A stretch of DNA of 64,000 nt, taken from the NCBI GenBank assembly GCA_003220535.1, contig QHSU01000090.1:1-64000 (forward strand), given 5' to 3'. Below the pieces are notes generated by a model. It made no database searches. It saw only the letters and a list, made by a program, of their open reading frames with translations, and was not told where the DNA came from. Shown here piece after piece: positions 25,181-33,171 of this stretch. Source of the stretch: Candidatus Rokuibacteriota bacterium. GTDB lineage: Bacteria; Methylomirabilota; Methylomirabilia; Rokubacteriales; CSP1-6. Made by a program: the position numbers and the translations under genes. The stretch's first letter is position 1. Each line of letters starts with the position of its first letter.

Positions 25181-25780
25181 ATGGCCGGTCGCGCGCCGAA
25201 GATCCGCCGGGCCGCCCGGAGCGTCGGGCCGCTCAGGTTCGCGATCGTCGCGGCCCGTTTCAACGAGCGCATCACCCAGCGGCTCGTCGCCGGTGCGCTG
25301 CAAGCCCTCCGGGCCGCCCGGCTCGGTCCTGACGCGGTCGAGGTGCACTGGGTCCCGGGATCCTTCGAGCTCCCGCAAGCCGCGAGCCACCTGGCGGCGA
25401 CCGGCCGGTACGCCGGTATCGTGTGCGTCGGCGTCGTGATCCGCGGACAGACTCCCCACTTCGAGCACGTCGCGCGCGAGGCCGCGTCGGGGATCCGGCA
25501 GGTCGCGCTCGCCACCGGCGTGCCCACGACCTTCGGGCTCATCACGGCCCTGAGCGAAGAGCAGGCGTGGGCGCGGGCGGGTGGTGAGGTCGGCAACCGC
25601 GGCGAGGAGGCCGCCGAGGCGGCCTTGCAGATGGCCGAGTGGATCAACAGCATCCGGAGCCTACCGAATGGCCGGGCACGGGGTGGCCGGATGTCCCCTG
25701 CGGCTGAACGGGCGAGTCGCGGCCACGTGCGGCTCCCTCGGGCCACCCGAGGCTCGAGGCGCGCTCAAGGCAGCCGATAA
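25181..25780 (+). CDS. ribH: 6,7-dimethyl-8-ribityllumazine synthase with a basic C-terminal extension
   Basis: 199 residues from the ATG right after the ribBA stop. The lumazine synthase core (about 15-155) is complete: AARFNERIT, WVPGSFELPQAA, GVVIRGQTPHFEHVA, VPTTFGLIT and GNRGEEAAEAALQMAEW. Typical enzymes end near residue 155-160. Here about 45 extra residues follow, rich in Arg, Gly and Ser, with a visibly more relaxed third-codon composition, ending at TAA directly before nusB. The tail may be a former spacer absorbed by stop loss, or a nucleic-acid-binding extension. The enzyme condenses the RibA-RibD and RibB products. Confidence 0.93.
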   Translation: MAGRAPKIRRAARSVGPLRFAIVAARFNERITQRLVAGALQALRAARLGPDAVEVHWVPGSFELPQAASHLAATGRYAGIVCVGVVIRGQTPHFEHVAREAASGIRQVALATGVPTTFGLITALSEEQAWARAGGEVGNRGEEAAEAALQMAEWINSIRSLPNGRARGGRMSPAAERASRGHVRLPRATRGSRRAQGSR

Positions 25781-26197
25781 ATGGGCAAGCGCAGGAAGGC
25801 CCGCGAGGTCGCGCTCCAGTTCCTGTACCAGCTCGACCTCAACAGTGACGACGATCCGGCGCCCCACGACGGAGAGTTCTGGGCGCGCCACCCCGTGGAC
25901 GGAGACACCCGTGCCTTCGCCGACGGGCTGGTCCGCGGCACCAAATCGAACCAGGCAAAGATCGACCAGGTGATTTCGCAGTTCGCCGAGCACTGGGACC
26001 TCGAGCGGATGGCCGTCGTCGACCGCAACGTTCTTCGGCTGGCGGTCTACGAGCTCCTGTGGACCGCGGACGTGCCGCCGAAGGTCGCGATCAACGAGGC
26101 CATCGAGATCGCCAAGAAGTTCGGGACGAAGGAGTCGAGCCGATTCATCAACGGCGTGCTCGACCGTATCCACAAAGAACTCCGCCCCGCGTCCTGA
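25781..26197 (+). CDS. nusB: Transcription antitermination factor NusB
   Basis: 138 residues, all-helical NusB fold: KRRKAREVALQFLYQLDL at the N-terminus, then LVRGTKSNQAKIDQVI and RNVLRLAVYELL...VPPKVAINEAIEIAKKFG...FINGVLDRI. It binds boxA RNA with NusE to prevent premature termination on rRNA operons. Its ATG directly follows the ribH TAA; ribH-nusB pairing is widespread in bacteria and supports both calls. Confidence 0.97.
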   Translation: MGKRRKAREVALQFLYQLDLNSDDDPAPHDGEFWARHPVDGDTRAFADGLVRGTKSNQAKIDQVISQFAEHWDLERMAVVDRNVLRLAVYELLWTADVPPKVAINEAIEIAKKFGTKESSRFINGVLDRIHKELRPAS

Positions 26198-26205
26198 GCC
26201 CCGCT

Positions 26206-26931
26206 GTGCGGTACGCGGTGCTCTCCGACATCCACGGCAACCTCGAAGCGCTCCAGGCGGTTCTCGCCGACGCGGCGTCGCGCACGGACGCGCTCCTCTG
26301 CCTCGGAGACGTCGTCGGCTACGGCGCCGACCCGGTCGCGTGCGTCGAGATCGTCGCCGAGCGGGCCCAGACGATCACGTGCGGCAATCACGAGCATGGC
26401 GTGGCCGGGCTCCTCGACCTCGACTGGTTCAATCCCCACGCGCGCGCCGCCGCCGAGTGGACGCGCGAGCGGCTGGACGACGATCACCGGACCTACCTGG
26501 CCTCGCTGCCGCTGGTCGCCGAGGTCGGCGACGCTACGCTCGTGCACGCCTCGCCCGATCGCCCGGACGAGTGGGAGTATCTCGTCACGGCGCAGGAGGG
26601 GTTCGACGCGTTCTCCGCGTTCGCCACGCGGCTCTGCTTCGTCGGCCACTCGCACCTGGCTGGTGCGTGGTCGCTCGGCTCGGCGGGGCCCGAGCACTGG
26701 CCGGGACCGGTCGAGCTCGAGCTCGAGCGCGGCCGGCGGTATCTCGTCAACGTCGGCAGCGTCGGTCAGCCCCGCGATCGGGATCCGCGCGCGGCGTACG
26801 CGATCTGGGACGCGGAGCGGGGAACGATCGCCATCCGCCGGATCGTCTACGACATCGCGGCGGCGCGGCAGAAGATCCTGCTCGGAGGGTTGCCGCGGTT
26901 CCTGGCCGATCGGCTCGCGTGGGGCTCCTGA
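26206..26931 (+). CDS. YfcE/diadenosine-tetraphosphatase-like metallophosphoesterase
   Basis: 241 residues from a GTG 8 bp after nusB. The calcineurin-like signature is complete: SDIHGN (about 7-12), GDVVGYGAD, GNHEHG, VHAS and GHSH, followed by VNVGSVGQPRD, a typical family end. It should bind two metal ions and hydrolyse a phosphomono- or diester in the cytoplasm. The substrate is not identifiable; 2',3'-cyclic nucleotides or ApppA are possibilities in the family. It overlaps the lnt start by 13 bp. Confidence 0.88.
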   Translation: MRYAVLSDIHGNLEALQAVLADAASRTDALLCLGDVVGYGADPVACVEIVAERAQTITCGNHEHGVAGLLDLDWFNPHARAAAEWTRERLDDDHRTYLASLPLVAEVGDATLVHASPDRPDEWEYLVTAQEGFDAFSAFATRLCFVGHSHLAGAWSLGSAGPEHWPGPVELELERGRRYLVNVGSVGQPRDRDPRAAYAIWDAERGTIAIRRIVYDIAAARQKILLGGLPRFLADRLAWGS

Positions 26932-28436
26932 GTCTGCGCCGAGAGCTCTTCCGCGCCGCCGTCCTCGTCGCCGGCGCCTTCGGCATGGCGCTGGCGTTCC
27001 CCCGGACCGACTGGGCCGGGGCCGTCTGGGTGGTCCTGACGCCGATGCTCGTGACCGCGTTACGCCGCCCGGTGCGCACTGCTTTCGGCTGGGGATGGCT
27101 GTTCGGCACCGTCTTCTTTCTCGTGCTACTCCGCTGGCTGGACTTCACCTTCAGAACCTACAGCACGATCCCGTGGCCACTCACCTGGGCTCCGACGCTG
27201 GCGCTCGCGGCGTACTGCGGGCTCTACGTCGGTGCCTTCGGCGCTGGCGTCGCCTGGCTGGCGCGGCGCTCGGCCGTCTGGGCTCTCTGCGCCTCACCCT
27301 TCCTCTGGGTGGGCGGGGAATGGGTGCGCGGCCATCTCTTCGGCGGCTTTCCCTGGGGCATCCTCGGCTACTCGCAGTACCTACGCCTGCCCGTCATCCA
27401 GATCGCCGAGCTCGGCGGTGTCTACGCCATCTCGCTGGTGATCGTCGCTGTGAACGCGGCGCTCGCCGGCTGTCTCGTGCTCTCGTGGCGTCCGGCGCTC
27501 GGGGGTGTTGTGCTGGCTGGGGCGGTGCTCGGAGGAACGTTGGCCTTCGGGGTCTGGCGTCTGGGCGTTCCCGTGCCGCCGGGCGAGGTGACGGTGGCCA
27601 TCATGCAGCCGTCGATCGAGCAGCCGCTGAAGTTCGAGCCCGGCTATGCTGCGACGACTCTCGCGATCTACCTCTCCCTCACGCGGCGTGCCGGCGCCGA
27701 GCACCCCGATCTGATCGTCTGGCCCGAGACGGCCATCCCGACCGTGCTCCGCCGCGACGCGGAGCTCTTGAGGACCCTCGGGACCCTGTCCGGCGCACTT
27801 CACGTTCCCCTGCTCGTCGGCTCCATCGATGTTGATGGGGCGACTCCACCGAAGCTACGTAACACCGCGTTTCTCCTCACCGAACATGGGATCATCGGGC
27901 GGTATGATAAGATTCACCTCGTCCCGTTCGGCGAGTTCGTTCCGCTGGCGGGATTGATCGGCTTCGTCAGGGGCTGGGCCGAGTTCATCGCCGAGCTCGA
28001 GCCGGGCTCCCGCAGGAGCGTCTTCTCGGGCCCGCCAGCCCCGTTCGCAGTCGTGATTTGTTACGAGGGGATCTTTCCTGAGCTCGTCCGCGAATTCGTG
28101 AGAGGTGGTGCGCGCCTGATCGTGAACATGACGAACGACGCCTGGTTTGGTCGCACGAGCGGGCCGTGGCAACATCTGGCCATGTATCCGTTCCGGGCGG
28201 TCGAGCATCGCGTCGCCGTGGTTCGTGCGGCCAACACCGGCGTGTCGGCGTTCATCGCGCCCACGGGCCAGATCGTCCGGCGTGTGTCGCTCTATGAGCG
28301 CACGACGATGGTCGAGCGCGTGCCCCTCCGCACGGCGGAGACCGTCTACTCCCGTTTCGGCGACTGGCTCGCCTACATGGCGCTTGCCGTGTCGGGCGCC
28401 TCGCTGGCCGCGCGGGCACGGAATCGAGCCGCGTGA
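26919..28436 (+). CDS. lnt: Apolipoprotein N-acyltransferase
   Basis: 505 residues from GTG 26919. N-terminal half: six to seven membrane helices (AAVLVAGAFGMALAF, WPLTWAPTLALAAYCGLYVG). C-terminal nitrilase-like periplasmic domain carries the Glu-Lys-Cys triad in VWPETAIPT, YDKIHLVPFGEF and VICYEGIFP. It adds the third acyl chain to lipoproteins, consistent with a diderm envelope and the Lol system downstream. The start choice gives a short 13-bp overlap with the preceding gene and a conventional N-terminus (LLSLRRELFRAAVLVAG). Its stop overlaps prfB (TGATG). Confidence 0.92.
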   Translation: MGLLSLRRELFRAAVLVAGAFGMALAFPRTDWAGAVWVVLTPMLVTALRRPVRTAFGWGWLFGTVFFLVLLRWLDFTFRTYSTIPWPLTWAPTLALAAYCGLYVGAFGAGVAWLARRSAVWALCASPFLWVGGEWVRGHLFGGFPWGILGYSQYLRLPVIQIAELGGVYAISLVIVAVNAALAGCLVLSWRPALGGVVLAGAVLGGTLAFGVWRLGVPVPPGEVTVAIMQPSIEQPLKFEPGYAATTLAIYLSLTRRAGAEHPDLIVWPETAIPTVLRRDAELLRTLGTLSGALHVPLLVGSIDVDGATPPKLRNTAFLLTEHGIIGRYDKIHLVPFGEFVPLAGLIGFVRGWAEFIAELEPGSRRSVFSGPPAPFAVVICYEGIFPELVREFVRGGARLIVNMTNDAWFGRTSGPWQHLAMYPFRAVEHRVAVVRAANTGVSAFIAPTGQIVRRVSLYERTTMVERVPLRTAETVYSRFGDWLAYMALAVSGASLAARARNRAA

Positions 28437-29540
28437 TGCCGGGTGATTTCAAGCGCGACGTGACCGATCTCACGAGCCGCCTGACCGAGCTCCGGGGGCA
28501 TCTTTGACGTCCCCGCCAAGGAACAGCGGCTCGCCGCCCTCGACACGGAGATGGCGCAGCCGTCGTTCTGGGAAGACAATCGCCGCGCGCAAGAGGTCAT
28601 CCGCGAGCGGACCGAGCTGTCGCGGCTCGTTACGCGGCTGAAGGAGCTCACCGCGGAGGCCGAAGATCTCACGGTGTTCCTCGAGCTCGCCGAGGAGGCC
28701 ACCGACGGCAGCCTCGACGCCGAGATCGCCAACGGCATCGCGGGCCTGACGAAGGACCTCGACGAGTTCGAGCTGAAGATCATGCTCTCGGGGCCCCACG
28801 ACACGAAGGCCGCGATCGTGTCGATCCATCCCGGCGCGGGAGGCACCGAGTCGCAGGACTGGGCGCAGATGCTGCTCCGCATGTACCTCCGGTGGTGCGA
28901 GCGCGCGGGCCTGAAGGCGGAGGTGGTCGATCTGCTCCCCGGCGACGAGGCCGGTATCAAGTCGGCCACGGTCGAAGTGTCGGGCGAATGCGCCTTCGGC
29001 TACCTGCGTGGCGAGACCGGGGTACACCGGTTGGTGCGGATCTCCCCCTTCGACGCCTCGCGCCGTCGGCAGACGAGCTTCGCCTCGGTCGCGGTTGTTC
29101 CCGAAGTCGACGACGTCGAGGTCAACGTGCGGGAGGACGAAATCCGGGTGGACGTGTTCCGATCGTCGGGACCGGGCGGACAGGGGGTCAACACGGCCGA
29201 CTCGGCTGTGCGCATCACGCACCTGCCGACCGGAATGGTCGTCCAGTGTCAGAACGAGCGCTCGCAGCTCCGGAACCGTGACACCGCGATGCGCATCCTC
29301 AAGGCGAGGCTCTACGAGATCGCCGAGAAGAAGCAGCGCGAGGAGCTGGCCGAGCTGACCGGGCAAAAGAAGGAGATCGCCTTCGGCAGCCAGATCCGTT
29401 CCTACACGTTCCATCCCTATCAGCTGATCAAGGACCATCGGACCGGGCTCGAGGTCGGCAACGTCGACGCCGTCATGGACGGTGACATCGACGCCCTGAT
29501 CAAGGCATACCTGCTCTGGGCGCGGGGCCGCGAAGCGTGA
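28436..29540 (+). CDS. prfB: Peptide chain release factor 2, made by programmed +1 frameshift
   Basis: Zero-frame translation from 28436 gives 23 residues (MPGDFKRDVTDL..., RGHL) and meets TGA at 28505. After a +1 shift at CTT-TGA-C, translation continues from 28506 for 344 more residues (367 in total). The RF2 landmarks SPFDAS (anticodon-like SPF) and GPGGQGVNT (GGQ) are intact. RF2 reads UGA and UAA; poor termination at its own UGA stimulates the shift, giving autoregulation. It overlaps lnt by 1 bp and lies 27 bp before lysS. A single continuous gene start around 28551 would miss the N-terminal helices. Confidence 0.96.
28493..28508 (+). promoter_or_regulatory. prfB programmed frameshift signal
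   Basis: A GGGGG Shine-Dalgarno-like run (28494-28498), then CAT, the slippery CTT (28502-28504) and TGA followed by C (28505-28508). Spacing and slip codon match the classic E. coli prfB site. Confidence 0.97.
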
Positions 29541-29567
29541 GGGCCAGAGCCCGGGCGAGATGAGCGC

Positions 29568-31100
29568 ATGAGCAATCCAGACGACAACGAGCTGATCCGG
29601 CTCCGCCGTGAGAAGCTCGACGCTCTCCGCAGCCGCGGGATCGATCCGTTCGGCGGCCGGTATCCCGTGATGCACTGGGCCCGCGGCCTCGCCGAACGGC
29701 TCGCCGAGGCGGGCGAGGAGGAGCTGAAGGGCTTCGGCCCGGTGAGCCTGGCGGGGCGGGTGGTGGCGATGCGTCATCACGGCAAGACGTGTTTTGCGCA
29801 CTTGATGGACCAGACCGGTCGGATCCAGCTCTACGCGCGCGCCGACCAGCTGGGCGACGAGTTCGCGCGGTTCGTCGAGCTCGACACCGGCGACTTCATC
29901 GGCGTGACCGGGGAGATGTTCCGGACACGAACGGGCGAGCTCACCGTCGCCGTGAAGACGTTCACCTTCCTCGCCAAGTCGCTGCGGCCCCTTCCCGAGA
30001 AGTGGCACGGCCTGAAGGACGTGGAGACGCGTTATCGCCAGCGTTACGTGGACCTGATCGTCAACCCCGAGGCGCGCGAGGTCTTTCGGCTGCGCGCGCG
30101 GCTGATCCGGGCGATGCGCGCGTTTTTCGATGCGCGCGGCTTCCTCGAGGTCGAGACGCCCATGATGCAGCCCATCCCCGGCGGCGCGATCGCCCGCCCC
30201 TTCAAGACCCACCACAACGCGCTCGGCATGGATCTCTACCTCCGCATCGCGCCCGAGCTTTACCTCAAGCGGCTGGTCGTCGGCGGCCTCGAGCGCGTCT
30301 ACGAGATCAACCGGAACTTTCGCAACGAGGGGACCTCGACGCTGCACAACCCCGAGTTCACGACGCTCGAGTTCTACCAGGCGTACGCTGATTACACGGA
30401 TCTGATGGAGCTGACGGAGGCCCTCTTCGTCGAGCTCGCCCAGACGCTGCGTGGCTCCCTGGGCGTCGCCTGGGGCGAGCACTCGATCGACCTCAAGCCG
30501 CCTTGGCGTCGGCTGGCGTTCTTCGACGGCCTGTCCGAAGCCCTGGGGATCCGCGTGGCACCCGACACGGAGGTCGCGATCGTGGCGCGGGCGGCGGCCG
30601 CGCGCGGGATCGTTCACGACGGGGCCGCGGCGTGGAAGCTCTGGAAGGACGTGTTCGAGACGCTGGTCGAGCCCACCCTCGTCCAGCCGACCTTCGTCGT
30701 CGACTTCCCGACCGAGCTGTCCCCGCTGGCCCGGCGCAAGCGCGACAACCCGCTGCTCGTGGATCGGTTCGAGCTGTTCATCGCGCGGCACGAGATGGCC
30801 AACGCCTACAGCGAGCTGAACGACCCGGTCGATCAGCTCGCGCGCTTCCGCGAGCAGGCGGCCCTGCAGGCGCGCGGGGACGACGAGGCGCACTGGCTCG
30901 ACGAGGACTACGTCCGCGCGCTGGAATACGGCATGCCGCCCACCGCGGGCGAGGGCATCGGCATCGACCGGCTGCTCATGATGTTCGCGAACCAGCCGTC
31001 GATCCGCGAGGCGATCCTGTTCCCCCTTCTGCGACCGGAAGGAGGCCGCGCCGGCGGCCCGGACGAGGCAGGGGAGGCGGAGGGGGAACCGGGCCGATGA
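29568..31100 (+). CDS. lysS: Lysyl-tRNA synthetase, class II
   Basis: 510 residues. N-terminal OB-fold anticodon domain (VSLAGRVVAMRHHGKTCFAHLMDQTGRIQLY). Class II catalytic core: motif 1 region (RARLIRAMRAFFDARGFLEVETP), motif 2 (RNEGTSTLHNPEF) and motif 3 (GIGIDRLLMMFANQPSIREAI). It charges tRNA-Lys. A Gly/Glu-rich tail of about 20 residues after LFPLLRPEGG is beyond the usual end. prfB-lysS adjacency is common. The stop overlaps the lolC ATG. Confidence 0.98.
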   Translation: MSNPDDNELIRLRREKLDALRSRGIDPFGGRYPVMHWARGLAERLAEAGEEELKGFGPVSLAGRVVAMRHHGKTCFAHLMDQTGRIQLYARADQLGDEFARFVELDTGDFIGVTGEMFRTRTGELTVAVKTFTFLAKSLRPLPEKWHGLKDVETRYRQRYVDLIVNPEAREVFRLRARLIRAMRAFFDARGFLEVETPMMQPIPGGAIARPFKTHHNALGMDLYLRIAPELYLKRLVVGGLERVYEINRNFRNEGTSTLHNPEFTTLEFYQAYADYTDLMELTEALFVELAQTLRGSLGVAWGEHSIDLKPPWRRLAFFDGLSEALGIRVAPDTEVAIVARAAAARGIVHDGAAAWKLWKDVFETLVEPTLVQPTFVVDFPTELSPLARRKRDNPLLVDRFELFIARHEMANAYSELNDPVDQLARFREQAALQARGDDEAHWLDEDYVRALEYGMPPTAGEGIGIDRLLMMFANQPSIREAILFPLLRPEGGRAGGPDEAGEAEGEPGR

Positions 31101-32329
31101 AACGAGGGCTGCCCTTCGAGCTTCTCCTGGGTTTGCGATATCTCCGCTCGCGCGGGCAGCGGACGAACCTCTCGCTGTTCGTCTGGATCGGTCTCGGCGG
31201 TGTCTTCCTCGGGGTCGCCGCGCTCATCGTGGTCCTCGCCGTCATGACCGGCTTTCAGGACGGGATCCGGGACCGGATCATCGCCGGAAGCCCACACTTG
31301 CTGATCTTCCAGAGCGGGGCCCAGGGCCTCGACGACGCGGACCGCGTCGCCGGCCGCGTGAGGGCCGTGCGGGGCGTCCACTCGGCCACGCCGTTCGTGC
31401 ACCAGCAGGCCCTCTTCACCACGCCCGGTGGCGGGGCGCGCGGTGGCCTGATCCGGGGCGTGGACCTGACGACGCCGGCCGTCCGGGACGATGTCCGGTC
31501 GCAGCTCCGGCAGGGCACGCTCGAGCCGCTCGTCGACGGCGCGCCGGCGATCCTGCTGGGCCGCGAGCTGGCGCGGAGCCTCGGCGTGTTCCCGGGCGAT
31601 TCCGTGACAGTGATCTCGCCGGAGGGCGCCGTGACGGCCGTCGGCATGGTGCCCAAGATGCGGCGCTACACGGTGGCCGGCCTGATCGAGATCGGCATGC
31701 ACGAGTACGATGCCTCGATCGCTTACCTGAGCCTGCCGGTGGCCAAGGAGTTCGCGGGGCTCGCCGGGGTCACCGGGATCGAAGTCAAGCTCGCCGACCC
31801 CTTCGACGCCAAGGCTGTCGGCCGGCTGGTCGCTTCCCAGCTGGGCTTCCACTATTGGGTGCGTGACTGGATGGAGATGAACCGGAGCCTCTTCGCCGCG
31901 CTCCAGCTCGAAAAGCTCGCGCTCTTCGTCGTCGTGACGATCATCGTCCTGGTCGCCGCATTCGCGATCATCGGCCACCTCGTGCTGCTCGTCGCTGAGA
32001 AGCGCAAGGAGATCGGGATCCTCAAAGCGGTCGGCGCCTCCTCGCGGTCGATCACGCTGGTGTTCTTCGCGGTCGGCATGACGATCGGTGTCGCCGGCTC
32101 GGCGGCCGGTGCGGCCCTCGGCCTCAGCTTGATCTGGGCGCAGAACACCTACAAGGTGATCCGGCTGGCCGGCGACGTGTACCAGATCGACCATCTCCCC
32201 ATGAAGCTGACGGTGGGCGACGGGCTCATGATCATCGGCGCGACGCTCATCCTGTCCTTCCTGGCGACCATCATCCCGGCCAGGCGCGCCGGGGCGTTGG
32301 TCCCGGTCGACGTCCTCCGCTATGAGTGA
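31097..32329 (+). CDS. lolC: Lipoprotein-releasing ABC transporter permease (LolC/LolE family)
   Basis: 410 residues, FtsX/LolC-like topology: one helix near 22-45 (FVWIGLGGVFLGVAALIVVLAV), a large periplasmic domain (about 50-270), then three C-terminal helices (LALFVVVTIIVLVAAFAIIGHLVLL, VFFAVGMTIGVAGSAAGAALG, GLMIIGATLILSFLATIIPARRA). N-terminal sequence FELLLGLRYLRSRGQ matches the family. With LolD it extracts outer-membrane lipoproteins from the inner membrane. Only one permease gene is present, suggesting a homodimeric LolF-like arrangement. It overlaps lolD by 8 bp. Confidence 0.92.
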   Translation: MKRGLPFELLLGLRYLRSRGQRTNLSLFVWIGLGGVFLGVAALIVVLAVMTGFQDGIRDRIIAGSPHLLIFQSGAQGLDDADRVAGRVRAVRGVHSATPFVHQQALFTTPGGGARGGLIRGVDLTTPAVRDDVRSQLRQGTLEPLVDGAPAILLGRELARSLGVFPGDSVTVISPEGAVTAVGMVPKMRRYTVAGLIEIGMHEYDASIAYLSLPVAKEFAGLAGVTGIEVKLADPFDAKAVGRLVASQLGFHYWVRDWMEMNRSLFAALQLEKLALFVVVTIIVLVAAFAIIGHLVLLVAEKRKEIGILKAVGASSRSITLVFFAVGMTIGVAGSAAGAALGLSLIWAQNTYKVIRLAGDVYQIDHLPMKLTVGDGLMIIGATLILSFLATIIPARRAGALVPVDVLRYE

Positions 32330-33038
32330 CGAGGCGGCCACCGCGCTGCTCGTCGGGGAGGAGCTCGAGAAGGAATACCGGACGGGGCCAGAAGTCGTCC
32401 GCGTGCTGCGAGGCGCGAGCGTGATCATCGGCGCCGGCGAGTTCGTCGCCCTCATCGGGGCCTCAGGCGTCGGGAAGTCGACCCTGCTACATCTCCTCGG
32501 TGGGCTCGATCGGCCCGCAGCCGGGCGCGTTCTCTTCCAGGGAGAAGACCTCGCGGCCTGGGGCGAGACGGGATTGGCGCGCTACCGTCGCCGGGACGTC
32601 GGCTTCGTCTTCCAGTTCTACAACCTGCTCGGCGACCTGAGCGCGCTCGAGAACGCGATGATTCCCGCGCTGATCGAGCGGAAGCCCCAGCGGGAGGCCC
32701 ACGAGTTGGCGGCAACCGCCCTGGCCGAGGTCGGGCTCGCCGACCGGCTGAATCACCGGCCCGGCGAGCTCTCTGGAGGTGAGCAGCAGCGCGTGGCCAT
32801 CGCGCGGGCGCTCATCAACGGCCCCAAGGTGATCCTTGCCGACGAGCCGACGGGCAACCTGGACCCGAAGACCAGCGAGGTCATCTACGATCTGTTTCTC
32901 CGGCTCCAGGCTGAGCGAGGCATCGCCTTCCTCGTCGCGACTCACAACCCGGACCTGGCGCAGAAGGCGGAGCGAGGGTATCGCCTCGTCGAGGGCCGGG
33001 CGCGCGAGATCCGAGGCGAGACGACAGCGATCGGATAA
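32322..33038 (+). CDS. lolD: Lipoprotein-releasing ABC transporter ATPase
   Basis: 238 residues, MacB/LolD-type ATPase: Walker A GASGVGKSTLLHLLGG (about 47), Q-loop VFQFYNLLGDLSALEN, signature LSGGEQQRVAIARAL, Walker B VILADEPTGNLDPKT and an H-loop VATHNPDL. It powers the adjacent permease in lipoprotein sorting; Lnt upstream makes the triacylated substrates. It is the last gene before a 133-bp gap and clpC. Confidence 0.93.
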   Translation: MSDEAATALLVGEELEKEYRTGPEVVRVLRGASVIIGAGEFVALIGASGVGKSTLLHLLGGLDRPAAGRVLFQGEDLAAWGETGLARYRRRDVGFVFQFYNLLGDLSALENAMIPALIERKPQREAHELAATALAEVGLADRLNHRPGELSGGEQQRVAIARALINGPKVILADEPTGNLDPKTSEVIYDLFLRLQAERGIAFLVATHNPDLAQKAERGYRLVEGRAREIRGETTAIG

Positions 33039-33086
33039 TGGTTTTGCGCAGTTAGAAAAAGTCTAGCGGCTATGGAGGCGGTGGGC

Positions 33087-33092
33087 TATACT
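33087..33092 (+). promoter_or_regulatory. Possible -10 box (TATACT) upstream of clpC
   Basis: TATACT lies in the 133-bp gap after lolD and would give a leader of roughly 70 nt for clpC. No clear -35 box, CIRCE element or CtsR-type direct repeat was recognised. Confidence 0.3.
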
Positions 33093-33171
33093 GAAGTCGC
33101 AGTCAGGTAACTAGCCGTCGCCGCAAGTAAAATTCGCATCCCGCGACCTGCGGAAGGGGTGGGGAAAGCCA

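Noticed and set aside
28505..28507. TGA near the start of prfB as a disrupted gene
   Set aside because: The slippery CTT-TGA-C with an upstream GGGGG at canonical spacing is the normal autoregulatory frameshift.
33039..33171. CIRCE or CtsR operator upstream of clpC
   Set aside because: No matching inverted or direct repeat was found; only a possible TATACT box.
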